From NCBI GenBank assembly GCA_003260075.1, contig QLIY01000193.1, positions 80,093-144,092 on the forward strand: DNA of 64,000 bases, written 5' to 3'. The first letter of the stretch is position 1. Every line of letters starts with the position of its first letter. A program made the translations under genes and the position numbers. Below, piece by piece: positions 34,966-48,600 of the stretch. The notes under the pieces are model-generated. The model was not told the DNA's origin and did not search any database. It saw only the letters and a list, made by a program, of their open reading frames with translations. This DNA comes from Phallusia mammillata. Its lineage: Eukaryota; Chordata; Ascidiacea; Phlebobranchia; Ascidiidae.

Positions 34966-37005
34966 ACCGGCGGTTGCCGACCACTGGTCTAACATACAGG
35001 GTCTAAATATGCCTTGCAAACATTGTTTTACGGGAAAATGCAATGAAGTTAACTTTGAAACGATATCATGCCAAAAACAAATTAAAATGATTATCTTTTG
35101 CAGATTCTATTTAAACAAGAAACTGATAACGCCTAAAACATGGAAATATTTGTTTTTTCCCTGAAATTATCGATTGTTGCTTTGACCAATGTTTTTCAAG
35201 TCCATCAGTTTCTTTGCCACAAAATTGAAGAGTCAATTTGTTTTTTTTAGTCCTTTATCAGATGTGTTCGTTTTATCTTTTGGCAATCAGAATCTTACAA
35301 AATCAAAACCTTTATCTTAATTTCACGTTTCTGGGACTGACCTCATCTCTCTAAGCTCGTTAAACCGCCGTCAAGGGACTTTGCGGGCGCGAAAGTGATA
35401 TTTTAGGGTTGAGATGTCAGAGACACTGTCTGACAACAGCAAGAATGAATCGAAACTAACTGATGCAGGGTGTCGAGTGAGGAGAAAAAGTCTTTTGATA
35501 TTGTCAGCCAGCCTTAGAGCACCGGGGGACCAAAATGCGAATATAAAACATGGTGTTGTTTGCCTTGGAGCACAGAGCACAGATAGGGTTTTGTTGATAG
35601 GTGCAGAAACATAAAGTAGATTACTTTGTTGAACAGTGGAAATAGTGATTGAAGTGCATACGCTAAGAAATTCTGTTTTTTCAAACATTTATAATACAAA
35701 TTTTGATCAGAGAGCAGTTCAGCATTCCAGAAATTAGATAAAATTATTTAAAATTTTATGAGGGGAAATATGATTACAGTTCATAGATAAAATGATTAAA
35801 ATTTTATTGGAAAATAATCCAATCAGAAAAAATACCATTTTGTAAAATTATTATCTTCGTAAAAACATAATTTAATTGTGTGTTCGGTCGATATTATTGT
35901 TGGCCATTCTGGAGGTCAATATATAAAACCAGATTGTTAAATATTGCAATATTAAGGATTTTAAAAATCATGAAACATTGTTAAAAGGTTTTGAGAAAAC
36001 TTAAACGTTTCTAATAAACAGATCTGGATTAGGTTTTATCAAAATTTGTGGTTTAATAAGTGTAGGCTTCTAAAACAGTCGTATTTTACATTAAACACTT
36101 AATGTTTTCAAAACGTCTGTGGGTTTCCTTTAAAAGCAAAGTGTCAGTTTTCCTTTAAGGACCACCCATTACAAGACACGTGACGACAGAGGCGTTAACT
36201 GCGCCAATCATAGTTAAGTTTGAAACGATTACCATTTAACTATTAGAGTAATGGAACGCATGGACCCTTGGGAGGCGATAATAGACGTCCAACAAGACCT
36301 AATTTGTAGTTACCAATAAACTCTAATCCAGAAGTGAACCACCTTTACGCTACTGCAGTTGGGATCGAATAGGTTTATGTTTTACTAACATTCACTTCAA
36401 TTGCTTGTTATACAAAAAAATTTGCATCCCCCAAAACGCCTTTTTATGCTCGTTGTAGAAATCGCATATCATAATACACTTGTGCAAGGCCGCTAAAATT
36501 GTAAATTTTTCTGTTATTTTGTTTGTTCGTTAAGTCAGAACTTTACTTGAAAACAAATAACTCGAAAATAATTACAGTTAAGTAGAAAAAAGCTGAGACT
36601 GTTTTTAATTACTTTATTAATTACACTTTCTATAGATTCCTAGTTCTAAAAGTGCTTGCTAACCGTTAACTAATGTTCTAGAAAAAAAACAGCTAAAGTT
36701 CATCATAATAGATCACCAGGCGTTCTACCCCCCCCCCAAGTAGAAAAAAGCTGAGACTGTTTTTAATTACTTTATTAATTACACTATCTATAGATTCCTA
36801 GTTCTAAAAGTGCTTGCTAACCGTTAACTAATGATCTAGAAAAAAACAGCTAAAGTTCATCATAATAGATCACCAGGCGTTTTCGTGGCTATACATATTT
36901 TCTCCGTTACGTAACAAACGAAAATCTGTCACATAAATCATACGTAAACAAAAAAATATTTGATTTTCCAGTTATTCCATCATGTACTGTGCTTGCAAAA
37001 AATCG
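34313..37005. other. Intergenic stretch with an 80-C run
   Basis: No gene is supported. C 34884-34963 adjoins the repeat matching 24536-24665. The right flank (ggaccggcggttgccgac, then cactgg) looks like a hAT right terminus, so this C run may be an expansion inside an element. The frame at 35414-35614 has no recognisable domain. A poly-C pair has arms 36580-36727 and 36738-36887. Confidence 0.5.
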
Positions 37006-37014
37006 ATTTAATGT

Positions 37015-37641
37015 AGGCCTACCATACGTCCTCTTTTTGGAGGACATGTCCTCCTTTTTAACAAAAACCAAGTACATATGTGACAATTGTGCTATTCAAA
37101 ACAGCAAAATACAGATCTTCAGCTAATTTTTTAAAGAATACAGGCTTTCCTTTTTTAAAAATACAAGCTTAATTATTTTGATGTTGTGGTGTGATAAACC
37201 CCCCCCCCGAATTTCTGATTTATCAAATACATATGTGACAATTGTGCTATTCAAAAAAGCAAAATACAGATCTTCAGCTAATTTTTTAAAGAATTCAGGC
37301 TTTCCTTTTTAAAAATACAAGCTTAACTATTTTGATGTTGTGGTGTGATAAACGTCAAACTTTATCCAGACTATATTGTATATCATTTAATTTCTGAAGC
37401 TTTTATTTTTTTGGGGCGCCTTAAATTGTTTTTTCATGTTCTTTTCAACAATTTTTCCCTCCTTTGGGGGATGGAAATATGGTAGACCTATTTAATGTTT
37501 GTGTAAAAAAATATTGATTTTCCCCCCCCCCTATATCATTTAATTTCTAAAGCTTTTATTTTTTGGGGCGCCTTAAATTGTATTTTCATGTTCTTTTCAA
37601 CAATGTGTCCTCCTTTCGGGGAATGGAAATATGGTAGGCCT
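37015..37641. mobile_element. Palindromic-ended element, AGGCCTACCATA ends, with two poly-C joins
   Basis: Ends AGGCCTACCATA and TATGGTAGGCCT are flanked by atttaatgt (37006-37014 and 37642-37650). Two poly-C joins inside it (37199-37208 and 37522-37531) duplicate 37067-37198 and 37370-37521, so the native element is shorter. Confidence 0.7.
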
Positions 37642-37744
37642 ATTTAATGTTTGTGTAAAAAAATATTGATTTCGCTCTTGGCAGAGAAAAAGGGTTATTT
37701 AATTAGCACGGCTGGCAAAAACGCAGTATTATTATTGAACAATA

Positions 37745-40453
37745 ATGGTTAACAGTCCAATCATGGAATCTTTGCGACCAAGAACCGTACAAACTGACTT
37801 TGAAAGGGTAAGTCATCGTTGCTGTGCAGTGTCTTGTGTGGATATTTTTGTATGACAGTTTTAAGTGGGTTAGTGAAGTTATCTTTTTTTATGATAGTTA
37901 AACGTATGATTCTGGTACAAGAAAGGACTCAGTTGGCTGTTTAGCTTGTATTTTTCAGTCGAATCGTTATTCATGATTTACTTTGGTTTAGTACGCTTTG
38001 TATGAATAAAAACTGGAAATAAATTAGAAAGGGAATTTTATTAAAGTTTATTAAACAGAACGTCGTAGGAGATTTCCTATTATGCTGTGAAATATTCGTT
38101 TTGTTAAGTAATCGCGCTTATTTGTGAAGGTTGATTACAAAATGAATGTTTGAATCACATTTTAATTTTCGAAAAAAATATTTTAGCTCTTTATTTACAA
38201 ACTATAAAACCTCTGAAGTCATTCACTGTTTATGAATATGTAATGATTATATTTGAATAAGCGACTTAAGATTCTTACTACTGAGGTAAAATGTATATGT
38301 TTCAAATAAACGTCTCCCAGCTATATTTAACTGAAAGAAATAGTTAGTTGTCTTTACGAGGCTGCTCTAAAATTTTCAGAACAATTAGCTTAGACAAAAT
38401 GAATGTTAGGTTGATTCTGTGTATTATATACTTGCTTTATAAAATTTTCATGCTGTGTATGTTTTCTACTTTTCAATAGTTTAAAGGAAAAACGGTTGTT
38501 TCGTGCCGGGAGTACAAGCCTCAAAACATTCTCCGCGATTTGACGAACCGACAAAGACGGGACGTCGACGAACTGTCAATCAAACGCCATTCAACCCAAT
38601 CTGACGTAAGTACCTATGTGGCGAAAAAAAAACGAACCAAATATTTAAATGTTGAATTAAACCGCAGGTGTTTCCCCAATCTTCGATTATGACGACACAA
38701 ACACATTCTGTCGTCATACTTGGTGAGTTGAGCGTGGGGAAGTCGGCATTATGTAAGAGCTTTTTCCACAATGGTTTGCCTGGACACAATGAATGTGATT
38801 TTGATGATCCTTCTTGCGACGAACGCATCCACAATCATAAAAATAAAAGAACATTGACACGTGAGTACTTTGTTTCCAAATTTGATAAGGATTATTTGCT
38901 CAATTAGTACCAGTTTCAGCCAAATTTAAAGTGTTTCAAATATTTAGTCTATTTGCCATGCTTTGTCGCTATATGGACCAATTTTTAAAAAAATATTAAA
39001 ATCACAAAATAACTACCTATTATGCTTCTTTAATGATTTTGTTCATAGTACGCTGCCTTTTAAGTGTAAATTATGTGCAATTACAATTTTTTATGTTTTT
39101 TAAAACAACTTGTATTTTGTCAAGATAAAGTCTGAAATTTGTGAAAAAAATAATGTTTTGCATTGTTGTCCACCAGACCACATATATGAGCGTGCAGTAG
39201 AAGTGAATGGAAAAGGGTGCAGCTTGCGAATTCTTGACGTGAACACAGAGGTAAGAAAAAATCAGATGTGTGCTGTAAGTTGCAAAAATGGCGGGGAAAC
39301 TGATTCAAAGCGGGTTGTTATAGAAACACATCGTGGACAGTGGAGATGATGAGGGCTCAGCAAGTTTACGGAACTTTATTGGTAAAGGAGAGGCTTGTAT
39401 TGTGGCTTACGCTGTGACTGGTAAGAATATGTTCAATAATTTTTATAGGTTTATCATATTTCTTGCGTAACCAGTGGTGGCATTCAGCCGGTTCGCACCG
39501 GTAACCGTCTCACGAAATTATATGAGATCAGCGAAACGGTTAGCATTAATGGTTACTGTCAATGAACTATTTGTAACAAAACCGACTGAAAAAATGACTT
39601 TTGTGAAAGAACCGGGTGACAAAAAGTTGAATCCCACCACTGTGCGTAACCCTTTGGGATAGAGGGTCATTCGGGGCATATAGATCCCCCTTTTTCAATG
39701 AAACATGTACGGTCTCCTATAGCGGTGTTATAAACCAACTGGCCCAGTTTTCTGTCCCCCCATCACTATTAAAACAAAATGAAGTTACTTGCGCCACTGC
39801 AAGATTACGCCATTCTTAGACCTAGAGTAAGTTGAATGTCAAACACAACTTTTATGTAAAAAAGGGTCGTAATATTGAAGCCTAATTCTGCTTTGAAAAA
39901 ACCCCCCCCCCCACCACTGTGCGTAACCCTTTGGGATAGAGGGTCATTCGGGGCATATAAATCCCCCTTTTTCAATGACACATGTAGGGTCTCCTATAGC
40001 GGTGTTATAAACCAACTGGCCCAATTTTCTTTTATGTAAAAAAGGGTCGTAATATTGAAACCTAATTCTGCTTTGAAAAAAAAATTATATGTTGACAGAC
40101 AGTTGGACCTATTTTCTTAGTTTTTGACCTATGACAAGAATAAAGATTACGACTCCAAAATTTTTTTTTAGTTTATTAAATCATATGGTAATAAATAACG
40201 TTGGTGGGTTTAAATACCAACACAGGCTATGCTTTTGTTTGGGGGACCGGCTCGATTCGGAATAACGCCTTCAATAGACCTGACATAATATGATTTATTG
40301 ATGAGCATGGTGATCGCTGGTCTGAACGAACGCTGCTGGGCTGATGCCAGTTATGAAAATAAAATCACCTTAGCTGGTGATAACTTAGATCAGGGATGTG
40401 CAGCCTGTCCCATTATTTTGGCGGACGGGCCAAAATGCGTCCCATTATCTAAA

Positions 40454-40552
<99 letters not shown>

Positions 40553-42354
40553 ATCTAAAGGTGGTGCAGCGTGCAGAGACGCTTGGATTTCAAATGTACT
40601 GAAAAATGAATTCAATTACCATCTATTTTTGAGCAGATCAATTTTACTGCGACCTGACGATAATGCGACTAGAATAAAATGACAATTTTACTTGTTAACT
40701 CAATATAAGCATATTTGGTATGCAATAAAGTAAACTCACCTTGTGTTATATAAAGGTGCAGCCCGCAATCTAATCATGGTATTTGCATTTGGCCACAGTG
40801 ACAAAGGTTGCACAGCCCTGGCTTAGATAGTTTATTTAATTATTACATAATTTATTTTAGATCAATTAACTTGGTGTATTGTTTGCAGACAAAGGCACTT
40901 ACACAACTGCAAAAGAAATCCTTAGTGTTATTTTTGCCGACGGAATGACTGACGTGGGGGAAAAACCGGTTATACTTGTCGGAAACAAATGTGATCTGGT
41001 GCGAAAACGACAAGTCCCTACAAGTGGTAAGCGGATTTATACGTTACATCGTGATTTTTAAACAAATGCAAAAACACACCAAGTTTTACAATTCCGGTTA
41101 ATCGCCTTTAACTTGATAACAAATTTTCGTAAAATTTCGTCAAAATACTCAATCCGAAATCATTGGCAAAGAAAATCTTTCTATTTCGCTTAGTTTCAAA
41201 ACAGGGCCTTTTTAAAGATAGCGAAGATTTTAAGCCAACATTCGTCATTTCAGTAACAAATAAAGTCAACTTATTCTTTGTTACTAATAAGCATTAATTT
41301 TCATTTTCAAGTCACTGTCCAAAATTCATGTTTTAAATTTAACGTTTGCGCAGAGGGCGTGAAATTGGCCAAATGTTACAACGTAAAATTTATTGAAACT
41401 TCGGCGACTCTCTATCAAAACGTGGAGGAGCTGTTTGTCGGAATTATCAACCAGATTCGGTTGAGAAATGCCAGGAGAGTGACCTTCGCCGAAATTGCGC
41501 CTCTCACTGGATCACGAGACAAGCATAAGCCACTCATGAAACGTTTCAGCTCAAGCTTGATGAATCCATTTTCTGGCCTCAGGTAAATGAGTTAAGTTTG
41601 TTTGAGTTGGTGAAAGAGCCAGAGTTGCAAACTGGCCTGAAATTGGAGCCCGAACCCCCCTCTAACCCGAAAGTACAAGCCCGAAACCCGGCCTGAACCC
41701 GAATCAGTTTAAGTCCGAAAGTTTGATTGACAGGCCTACATTGAAGCCTCAGGAAAGACCAAAACAACAAACACAACATACAATTGGTCTTCAACAAGGC
41801 GTTTTAGGGCTGTTTGACATTAGGTCAGGTCCAGCATCTGGCTACTTAGCTGGTGAATTTATCAAAAAAATACTGACACAGAGTGTAAAGTCAGACCCGA
41901 ATCAAGCCTGTTTTTTCGAAGAAACCAAAGCCCGGTCCGATTTACAACTCTACACTAAAACAGTGGTTCTTAACCTGCAGTATGCCCAACTTTTAGGGTG
42001 GTACACGATAAAATCCAGAAATAGCAACGTAGTTGTAGGCGCAAACCGTGGAGGGCACAATTTGTGGGTCATGACTAAACGCGCTGCTACACCGTATTCG
42101 TCCCTAGTAAAATTCGCCGCTTTAGTTCCAACAAGACGAGATTAAAACCCACAACCGTGCGATCGCGAGCAAAATAAATATATATCTCAAATCTTTTTCA
42201 CAGAACGCGCAAAGGCACTGATTCGGAACAGCCAACAAACGACTCTTCGGAAGGTTGGAAACCGAAGGGAAAACGCGGAACGTGGAAATTACGGAGAAGC
42301 AAAACAGCGGAACTACGACCTAACAAAGTGTGTCAGGATCTTTCGGTTTTGTAA
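37745..42354 (+). CDS. RGK-family small GTPase (Rad/Gem/Rem type), complete
   Basis: RGK proteins are Ras-related and best known for restraining voltage-gated calcium channels at the plasma membrane (family knowledge). Eight exons: 37745-37807, 38480-38605, 38668-38860, 39177-39250, 39324-39420, 40889-41026, 41354-41582 and 42204-42354. Phases close exactly to 356 residues. G1 is GELSVGKS at 82-89. The G3 position is LDVNTE at 147-152, lacking DxxG as RGK proteins do. G4 is NKCD at 217-220 and G5 is ETSA at 245-248. The C-terminus ends CQDLSVL (350-356), matching the RGK signature tail of Gem/Rad/Rem with no CAAX box. A basic stretch (KPKGKRGTWKLRRSK) precedes it, consistent with phosphoinositide/membrane binding. 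Intron 5 (39421-40888) has swollen with a MITE, a poly-C duplication and a 97-C run. Which vertebrate RGK is closest cannot be told by eye. Confidence 0.93.
39472..39642. mobile_element. MITE, CAGTGGTGGGATTCA family, in an RGK intron
   Basis: 171 bp with ends CAGTGGTGGCATTCA and TGAATCCCACCACTG. A perfect duplication TGCGTAAC flanks it (39464-39471 and 39643-39650). Confidence 0.92.
39635..40079. repeat. Poly-C junction overlapping the MITE right end
   Basis: Arms 39635-39900 and 39913-40079 flank eleven C. The right arm starts inside the MITE terminus (ccaccactg) and lacks an internal block present in the left arm. Confidence 0.75.
40446..40562. repeat. 97-C run between short repeats
   Basis: C 40456-40552, the longest run in the window. 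It is bordered by atctaaagg on the left and atctaaagg on the right. Proline-rich frames across it are artefacts. Confidence 0.8.
41620..41952. mobile_element. CAGAGTTG-family MITE in an RGK intron
   Basis: Begins CAGAGTTGCAAACTGGCC and ends TTTACAACTCTA. The interior has ggcgttttagggctgtttga and gacacagagtgtaaagtc. Flanking octamers do not match. Confidence 0.75.
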
Positions 42355-45300
42355 AAAGGTTTTTATTCGCCTGATTGTTGTTGACATGTTTGGATTCGCA
42401 TTTGTTCGTGTTGTTGTTTGTGTCTGCATGATTGTATTATGCGTGTGTGTGTTTTGTATTTAAATTTAATAACTATGTGTGCCATGCGTGTATTTTATTT
42501 TACCATTGTGATATCGTTCAACTAACTTGTAAGCTTATGTGTAAATAGTTTCGAGAATCGAATTGGTTTAGTTAAGTGCGAATAAAATTACTTCGTGGTA
42601 CTCTCTTGAAACTAAAATTAATGTGCCCCCTAATAAGCTTACGTGTTGTAACTACCAAACAAAATTGTAATTTCGTAATAACAGTAACTTCATGATTTTG
42701 TCCACGCGGCCCCCCCCCCAATAAAATTACTTCGTGGTACTCTCTTGAAACTAAAATTAATGTGCCCTCTAATAAGCTTACGTGTCCCAAACAAGATTGT
42801 AATTTCGTAATAACAGTAACTTCATGATTTTGTCCACGCGTTTGTGGCAATAATTTTGCAACAAATAATTAGTTGATAATTTGTTAGCGAATTGTATTAA
42901 TTTAAAGAGTTATTTTTAAACTAAAATGAATAATTGGTATTTTGCTTTGCTTTATTCAGTCCTAACTGTGTTCAAATTCAATTCATGTGATTGTCGTTCA
43001 TTTCTTCGCAAACTGTTGGTCATTTGCTATTTTTCGCTCTTATAAAATTTAAGCATCAATCAAACTTCTGTTTGCTTCTTGAAAAAAAAAGGAATGCAAT
43101 TTCGAGCAGAAACAAATCAAATATTGTGGTGCAAAAAAATTTGCGTAACATATTTGAAACATCAAATAACGGCAGATAAAAAAATGTGTTGTTTTTAGTT
43201 TACGACTTGGGTAATTATACGTAGATTAAAAAGTTTTTGTGTATAGGTGATTAGTATAAATCAAATTCAATTGAAACATTTCATTAAACACGCAGTGAAA
43301 GTAAAAAAGTTTTAGATTTTGAATACTTACTGTATATCCTTGACATTTTGTGTTTAATTTTCCCTAATATGGATTTGTTTATGCCATCAGGCGCTTGGGC
43401 CCCATTTTTCAAAACTAATTTCGGTTGCAATATAATTTCGCGTGCGACAGTCGTTAAAGAATAATTTCGATTGTTTATGTCACCGCAGGTTTGTTTGCGG
43501 AACAGAGCGACGATTTGTTTGTTTGTGACGAAACAAACGGGAACAAGGGACCCCCACCGCCGAAAAGAGAGTTCATTATTTCACAGCGCACTCGGCGTTG
43601 TTCGCTTATAACGGGCTTTGTCACAATTATTGTTCAGTCATAAAGGCGTCCCATTGCGTCGGTTTTAGCGGCCCGTGCTCGTAAATTTTGACCGGAGCCA
43701 GCGGGGAAAAAGTTAGACAAAACTGCGAATTCGCTAAGAGCATGCTTGTAGGAGTTTTGCCAGAGTACTTGCCAGTTTTTAGTCCACTTTAGGAAATAAC
43801 GATAACACAGTGATTTTAAATGGGAGTTGCATTACACAATTGAAAATTGAAGAGTGATTTAGAGATTAACAAAACTTGAATTAAAAAGTTCAAATGATAT
43901 CATTAGGGACAGTCAATTAAGAAGTTAGAGAATAGTTAAGAAAATAGTGTAGTCATCTTTCGAAAAGTGGCATAGTATCTTGCGAACAGACGATCACGAT
44001 ACCGCATCATCAGTGCCACGATCAGTAAAGCTCATATCCCTACCATATGACGGTGCGAGCAAGAAAACGATGAATTAACACAAATGATGGCAGGGTTAGG
44101 TCGGGCTTAAGCTTGAATAAAACGGGGTTTACCATCATTAATTTTTCGGGTCCAAATCGAGCTTTGTTTTTACAAATTCAGGCTCGGGCCCATTGAATCT
44201 CGAAACTGTACATTTCTGTTAAGTTGTACAGATACTGGTGTCCATATTCTTTACCCTTTAGGCCCCCCCCCCATAAAACGGGGTTTACCATCATTAATTT
44301 TTCGGGTCCAAATCGAGCTTGGTTTTTAAAAAATTCAGGTTCGGGCCCATTTGCACCTCGAAACTGTACATTTCTGTTAAGGTGTACAGATAATGGTGTC
44401 CATATTCTTTACCCTTTAGTCTTTTGCCGAAATCTATAATTTACTCTCTTAATCGAGACACTCAATTTGAATTAAGTGAACTTACGAACTGGGTTCAAAC
44501 ATACAAGATAAAGTTCGTTTTAAAGTTTAGATGAAGACTATATATAGCTACATCGCATATCTGTTTAATGTTTTTTTTTCCAGCCGTAAACTTTGCTTGT
44601 AAGAGTTACAACTCTTTTTAAATCGTATGTACCCACGCTTTTTTACTGATAACTTCTGTAATATAAATGACCTAATGGCTGTTACGCAAACTGTTCATAA
44701 ACCGTGAGTCATTGCCGGACAGACCCAAGAGATGTATGACTACAATTGGCATTGGGGCTAGCAAACGTGAATTTCAGGACCGGGGAAATTATAACCGCCA
44801 CAGCCGTGTATTTCAGATCGCTTGACAAAAATAAGACCCATTTTCGATCTATACTTTAAAATGAACAAAATAAAACCGATAGACCAAAACAACAGATATA
44901 GTAATAGATCAAAATCACCAACAGCAGTTAGTTTTATGTATAGGAATATATATTTCGCCCAAATGGCATCATCACCACACATACCGAAACTGCAACCTGT
45001 TTTGGTTAGTGTCTTTTTTATGACGTCAAACACACAATTGTTGGCAGTGAATGTTAGGCCATTATTGTGTACAATGCGATTGTACTGTAATAAATGGTTA
45101 ATTTAGGTCATACAAGGGCAACAACTTGACGAAACATTTTCCAATAATCTAAACGTTGCAAAGTGTTCCAAAAAATTCCTAAAAATATTTTTTTTGAGAA
45201 TTTGACGAACGTTGCATTCTTTAAAAAGTATATTGGGCTTTGAGTTGGAGCTCGTTCGGATGCACGCATTAGTGACGTCATATTTTACGTTCGCCGCCTT

Positions 45301-45614
45301 GCATTTTTGTAAAACTCGGCGCCTATGACAGTGAATATATTCTTTGTGGACATTTCAAAAAATCGCTGGTGTCAATACTCAATACCAGTGTCAAATGTTA
45401 TTGTTCAATAACAATGGTTTTGCAATGGAGGGAATCTACTGTAAACAAGCCCTCTGCCATTTTTAATTGCAACTTTACTAACAAATAAATTAAATAGGTT
45501 TTACATCACAAAAATTACATGTTTATCTTTCAAAATGGGAAGTGTATTATTAAATAAATGTCCTATTTTTTGTCAGGGTTTTCACAACTGGAACAGGCAT
45601 TAACCACCACCATC
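42355..45614. other. RGK 3' region and receptor upstream region
   Basis: Non-coding as far as I can see. It includes poly-C pairs with arms 42580-42709/42720-42840 and 44117-44262/44273-44420. A GC-richer patch at about 43430-43700 has no recognised exon. Confidence 0.45.
44989..45327. mobile_element. Partial MITE, CATAGGCGCCGAGT family
   Basis: Matches 23625-23967 from ctgcaacctgttttggttag to the right end ACTCGGCGCCTATG. The left end is missing. Confidence 0.8.
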
Positions 45615-48600
45615 ATGAAATTAATGGTAATCAACCTGATTTTATCATTTTACGTTAAACTATCGTCGACCAATCAGAACGCAGAAAGCGGATCACGTGT
45701 CAATATTCTGGTTCTGGCGCCATTCAACGATTCTTATTTGTTCAGTAAAAACAAAATGCAACCGGCTGTTGAATACGCCTTGGCGTCACTTCAAAGAAAC
45801 AAACCTCCTTTGTTACGTAACATAGAGTTCACTGTGACATACAGGTACGTTTTTGTTATTAGTTTAGGTCAGTAGTTCTCAAACTGTGCGTCGCGACGCC
45901 CTAGTGCGTCGTTTCAACTTTCCAAGGGCGTCGCAGAATAATTCCGATTCGTGGCTTTTTGTTGTTGAATCAATAAACACAACTTTAATAATAAGTTTCC
46001 TCATTAACTTTTATTTGCTGATGCGTCGCAAGTCCAGAAAATTTTTCCAGAGGCGTCGCAACAAAAAACGTTTGAGAACCACTGGTTTAGGTAACGATTT
46101 TGCAAACTTTTGTTACGGACAAAATTACAACTTCAAGTTTTTAAAACCCCTTAAAGGACATCTATAACGTGATCAATTTCAACGTAAAACTTGAACAATG
46201 GCTTTAACTTTTGTTACTTTGCCAAAGGTGTCATTTTTTGTCAGTAAAAGCTTTTTAAAATGATACGGTATACCATAGTGATATGATTCAGTCAGTTCTA
46301 TAGAACCATCTCACGAAATTTTATGAGATCAGCAAACCGGTTAGCATTACTAGTTACTGTCTACAGAACCGGTGCAAACCGACTGAATCCTACCACTGCT
46401 AACATGTAATTAAAGTCAAATCGTCCAAAAATCTAAAAAAGAAACCTCCTTCAATCCATGCTTTTGTTATCGATGGCCCAATGTGGATTTATGGATGGTA
46501 AACATCCATTAATTAGCCCAGTTTCCGGTATGTTCATTTGCGTCAGCAAGTTACGTCTGTGGCCTATCAACATGTCCCCCCCCCCGCTTTAGTTATCGAT
46601 AGGCCCAATGTGGATTTATGGATGGTAGGCTAAACATCCATTAATTAGCCCAGTATCCCGTATGTTCATTTGCGTCAGCAAGTTACGTCTGTGGTCTATC
46701 AACATGGGTGGCGTAAGTTCTTGTTGTTGCACATAATCAACTTTAAGTCACACAGTATGCCTATGCAAGCTCCTCACGTGACAAAAACAAATCGGCGTCG
46801 AAAACACATTACTCATCGTTGTGTAGTTCCTCGGGGGACGTTTATGACATCATAATCACTCGTGGGACTTTGTCTGATTTCGAAAAGCGCTTTTGTCTCC
46901 CCGCCATGTTACCAATATAACTTTCGGTGTGCAAGTTGCCCAGTTAATTACAGTGGATATTTATAAATGTGGCAAGGTGGCCAAAAGCATCCGAAACCCA
47001 TTAGTAAGATCACGCTGTAAGTGTTGATTGATTTGTGGTGAGAGTGTGCCTAAAACAGAAGCACAACCTTCTCTGCAATGCCAAGTTCTTGCTCCAGCAA
47101 GACCACCGGTGTGTCTAAAATAAATTGCAGAAGATGGCCCATGCACGTCTGCTTAGCAAATAAAGTGCCCAGTTACTTTCTTGATGAAAAAAATCAATTT
47201 AAAAAAGCAAAAAAATACACGTCTGCCAGTACTTATTATAATATGCACACTACCGTGCAAATTTGTAGTTGTGGCCAAGAGCAGGGTCGGAAACGCATTT
47301 AGCCTAGACAATAAAACTACAATTAGAGCATTAACTTCGTTACGAGACAAACGAATATGATTTTAATAGATGTAGAAACGAAAACAACAATTTGTTTTAC
47401 AAAAAACTGCAACCTTTTATGACCGAACTTTAAACTGTATAAAGTTTTGTTTAAACTTCCACAGAAACAGTTCTTGTGACTACACGGCCGGAGTCCAAGC
47501 AGTGGAGTTCTATTACGACAATACTCACATCGATGACGTCACTCAACAGCGCGTGATGACGTCACCAATGTTGTTTTTGGGTCCGGTGTGTAACATCCCT
47601 ACCGCCGTGGTATCGACGTTTGCAACGGCGTGGAACGTTCCTGTGATTTCTCCTGGGTCCCAAGCGGCGTGGGTGAAAATGGCCGGGGATTACCCTACTC
47701 TGACCCAAGTGACCCCTTCCTATGTCGATGTAGCTTACTTTATCAAGAGGGTTTTGTGCAGCCGGAAAAAGAAACCGGTTTATCTTATCTACGAAGATTC
47801 TTTCGAGGGCAAGTCGACAGAAAGGTAGATTGCCAAAAGCATCAACTATTATATTTTTGTACAGTACTACATATACATGATCAGTCTTCAGGGCCCAATT
47901 TCACACATGGTTGTTGAAAATTCAGAATTGATTCTAATTGCAATACTTAAAAACTTGGGTTTTTAAAAAAACGGGCTTGACTTTAGACTCTGTGTCAGTA
48001 TTTATTTAAATAAATTAAACTAGCGGAGTAGGCAGTTGCTAGACCTGACCTAATGCCAAACACCTCTAAAACGCCTTGTTTAAGACCAAATGTCCATTGT
48101 GTTAGCTGTCTCGGTCTTTTCGGAGGCTTTATTGTATACGCCTGTCAATCAAACTTTCGGGCCTAAACAGGCTTACAAAAACCGATTCTGGTTCAGGTCG
48201 GGTTTCGGGCTTATACTTTCGGGTTCAGGCCCGTTTACAACTCTGGGATGAAGGCTATATTGAACCTTATGCCTATTGATTTACGTTCATGTAATACATT
48301 ACATCATCAAATAGTCTTCATTTGAATGAAATACTGATCATGCTGTAAAGGCGAAATACGGACCACACAGCATTAAGCTGCGTTTGGATTTATAAAGATT
48401 GAAAAAAAGAGCGAGAATTTGTTAAAATAGTTAAAAAATCACTTAACGCAGTCTGGAATGTTTACCAATATTTCAATGCAATCAAGCCTCCACGAACCAA
48501 AAACACAAATTGAAACTGTTGTTGCGCACATATTCTATAGATATCTTGAAAGTCAAGAGGCCAGCGATAACATTGAACAGCAACAAACGTACGACCTTGC

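Noticed and set aside
35371..35688. Overlapping open frames on both strands near 35.4-35.7 kb
   Set aside because: No known domain, no splice partner and no promoter that I can tie to them.
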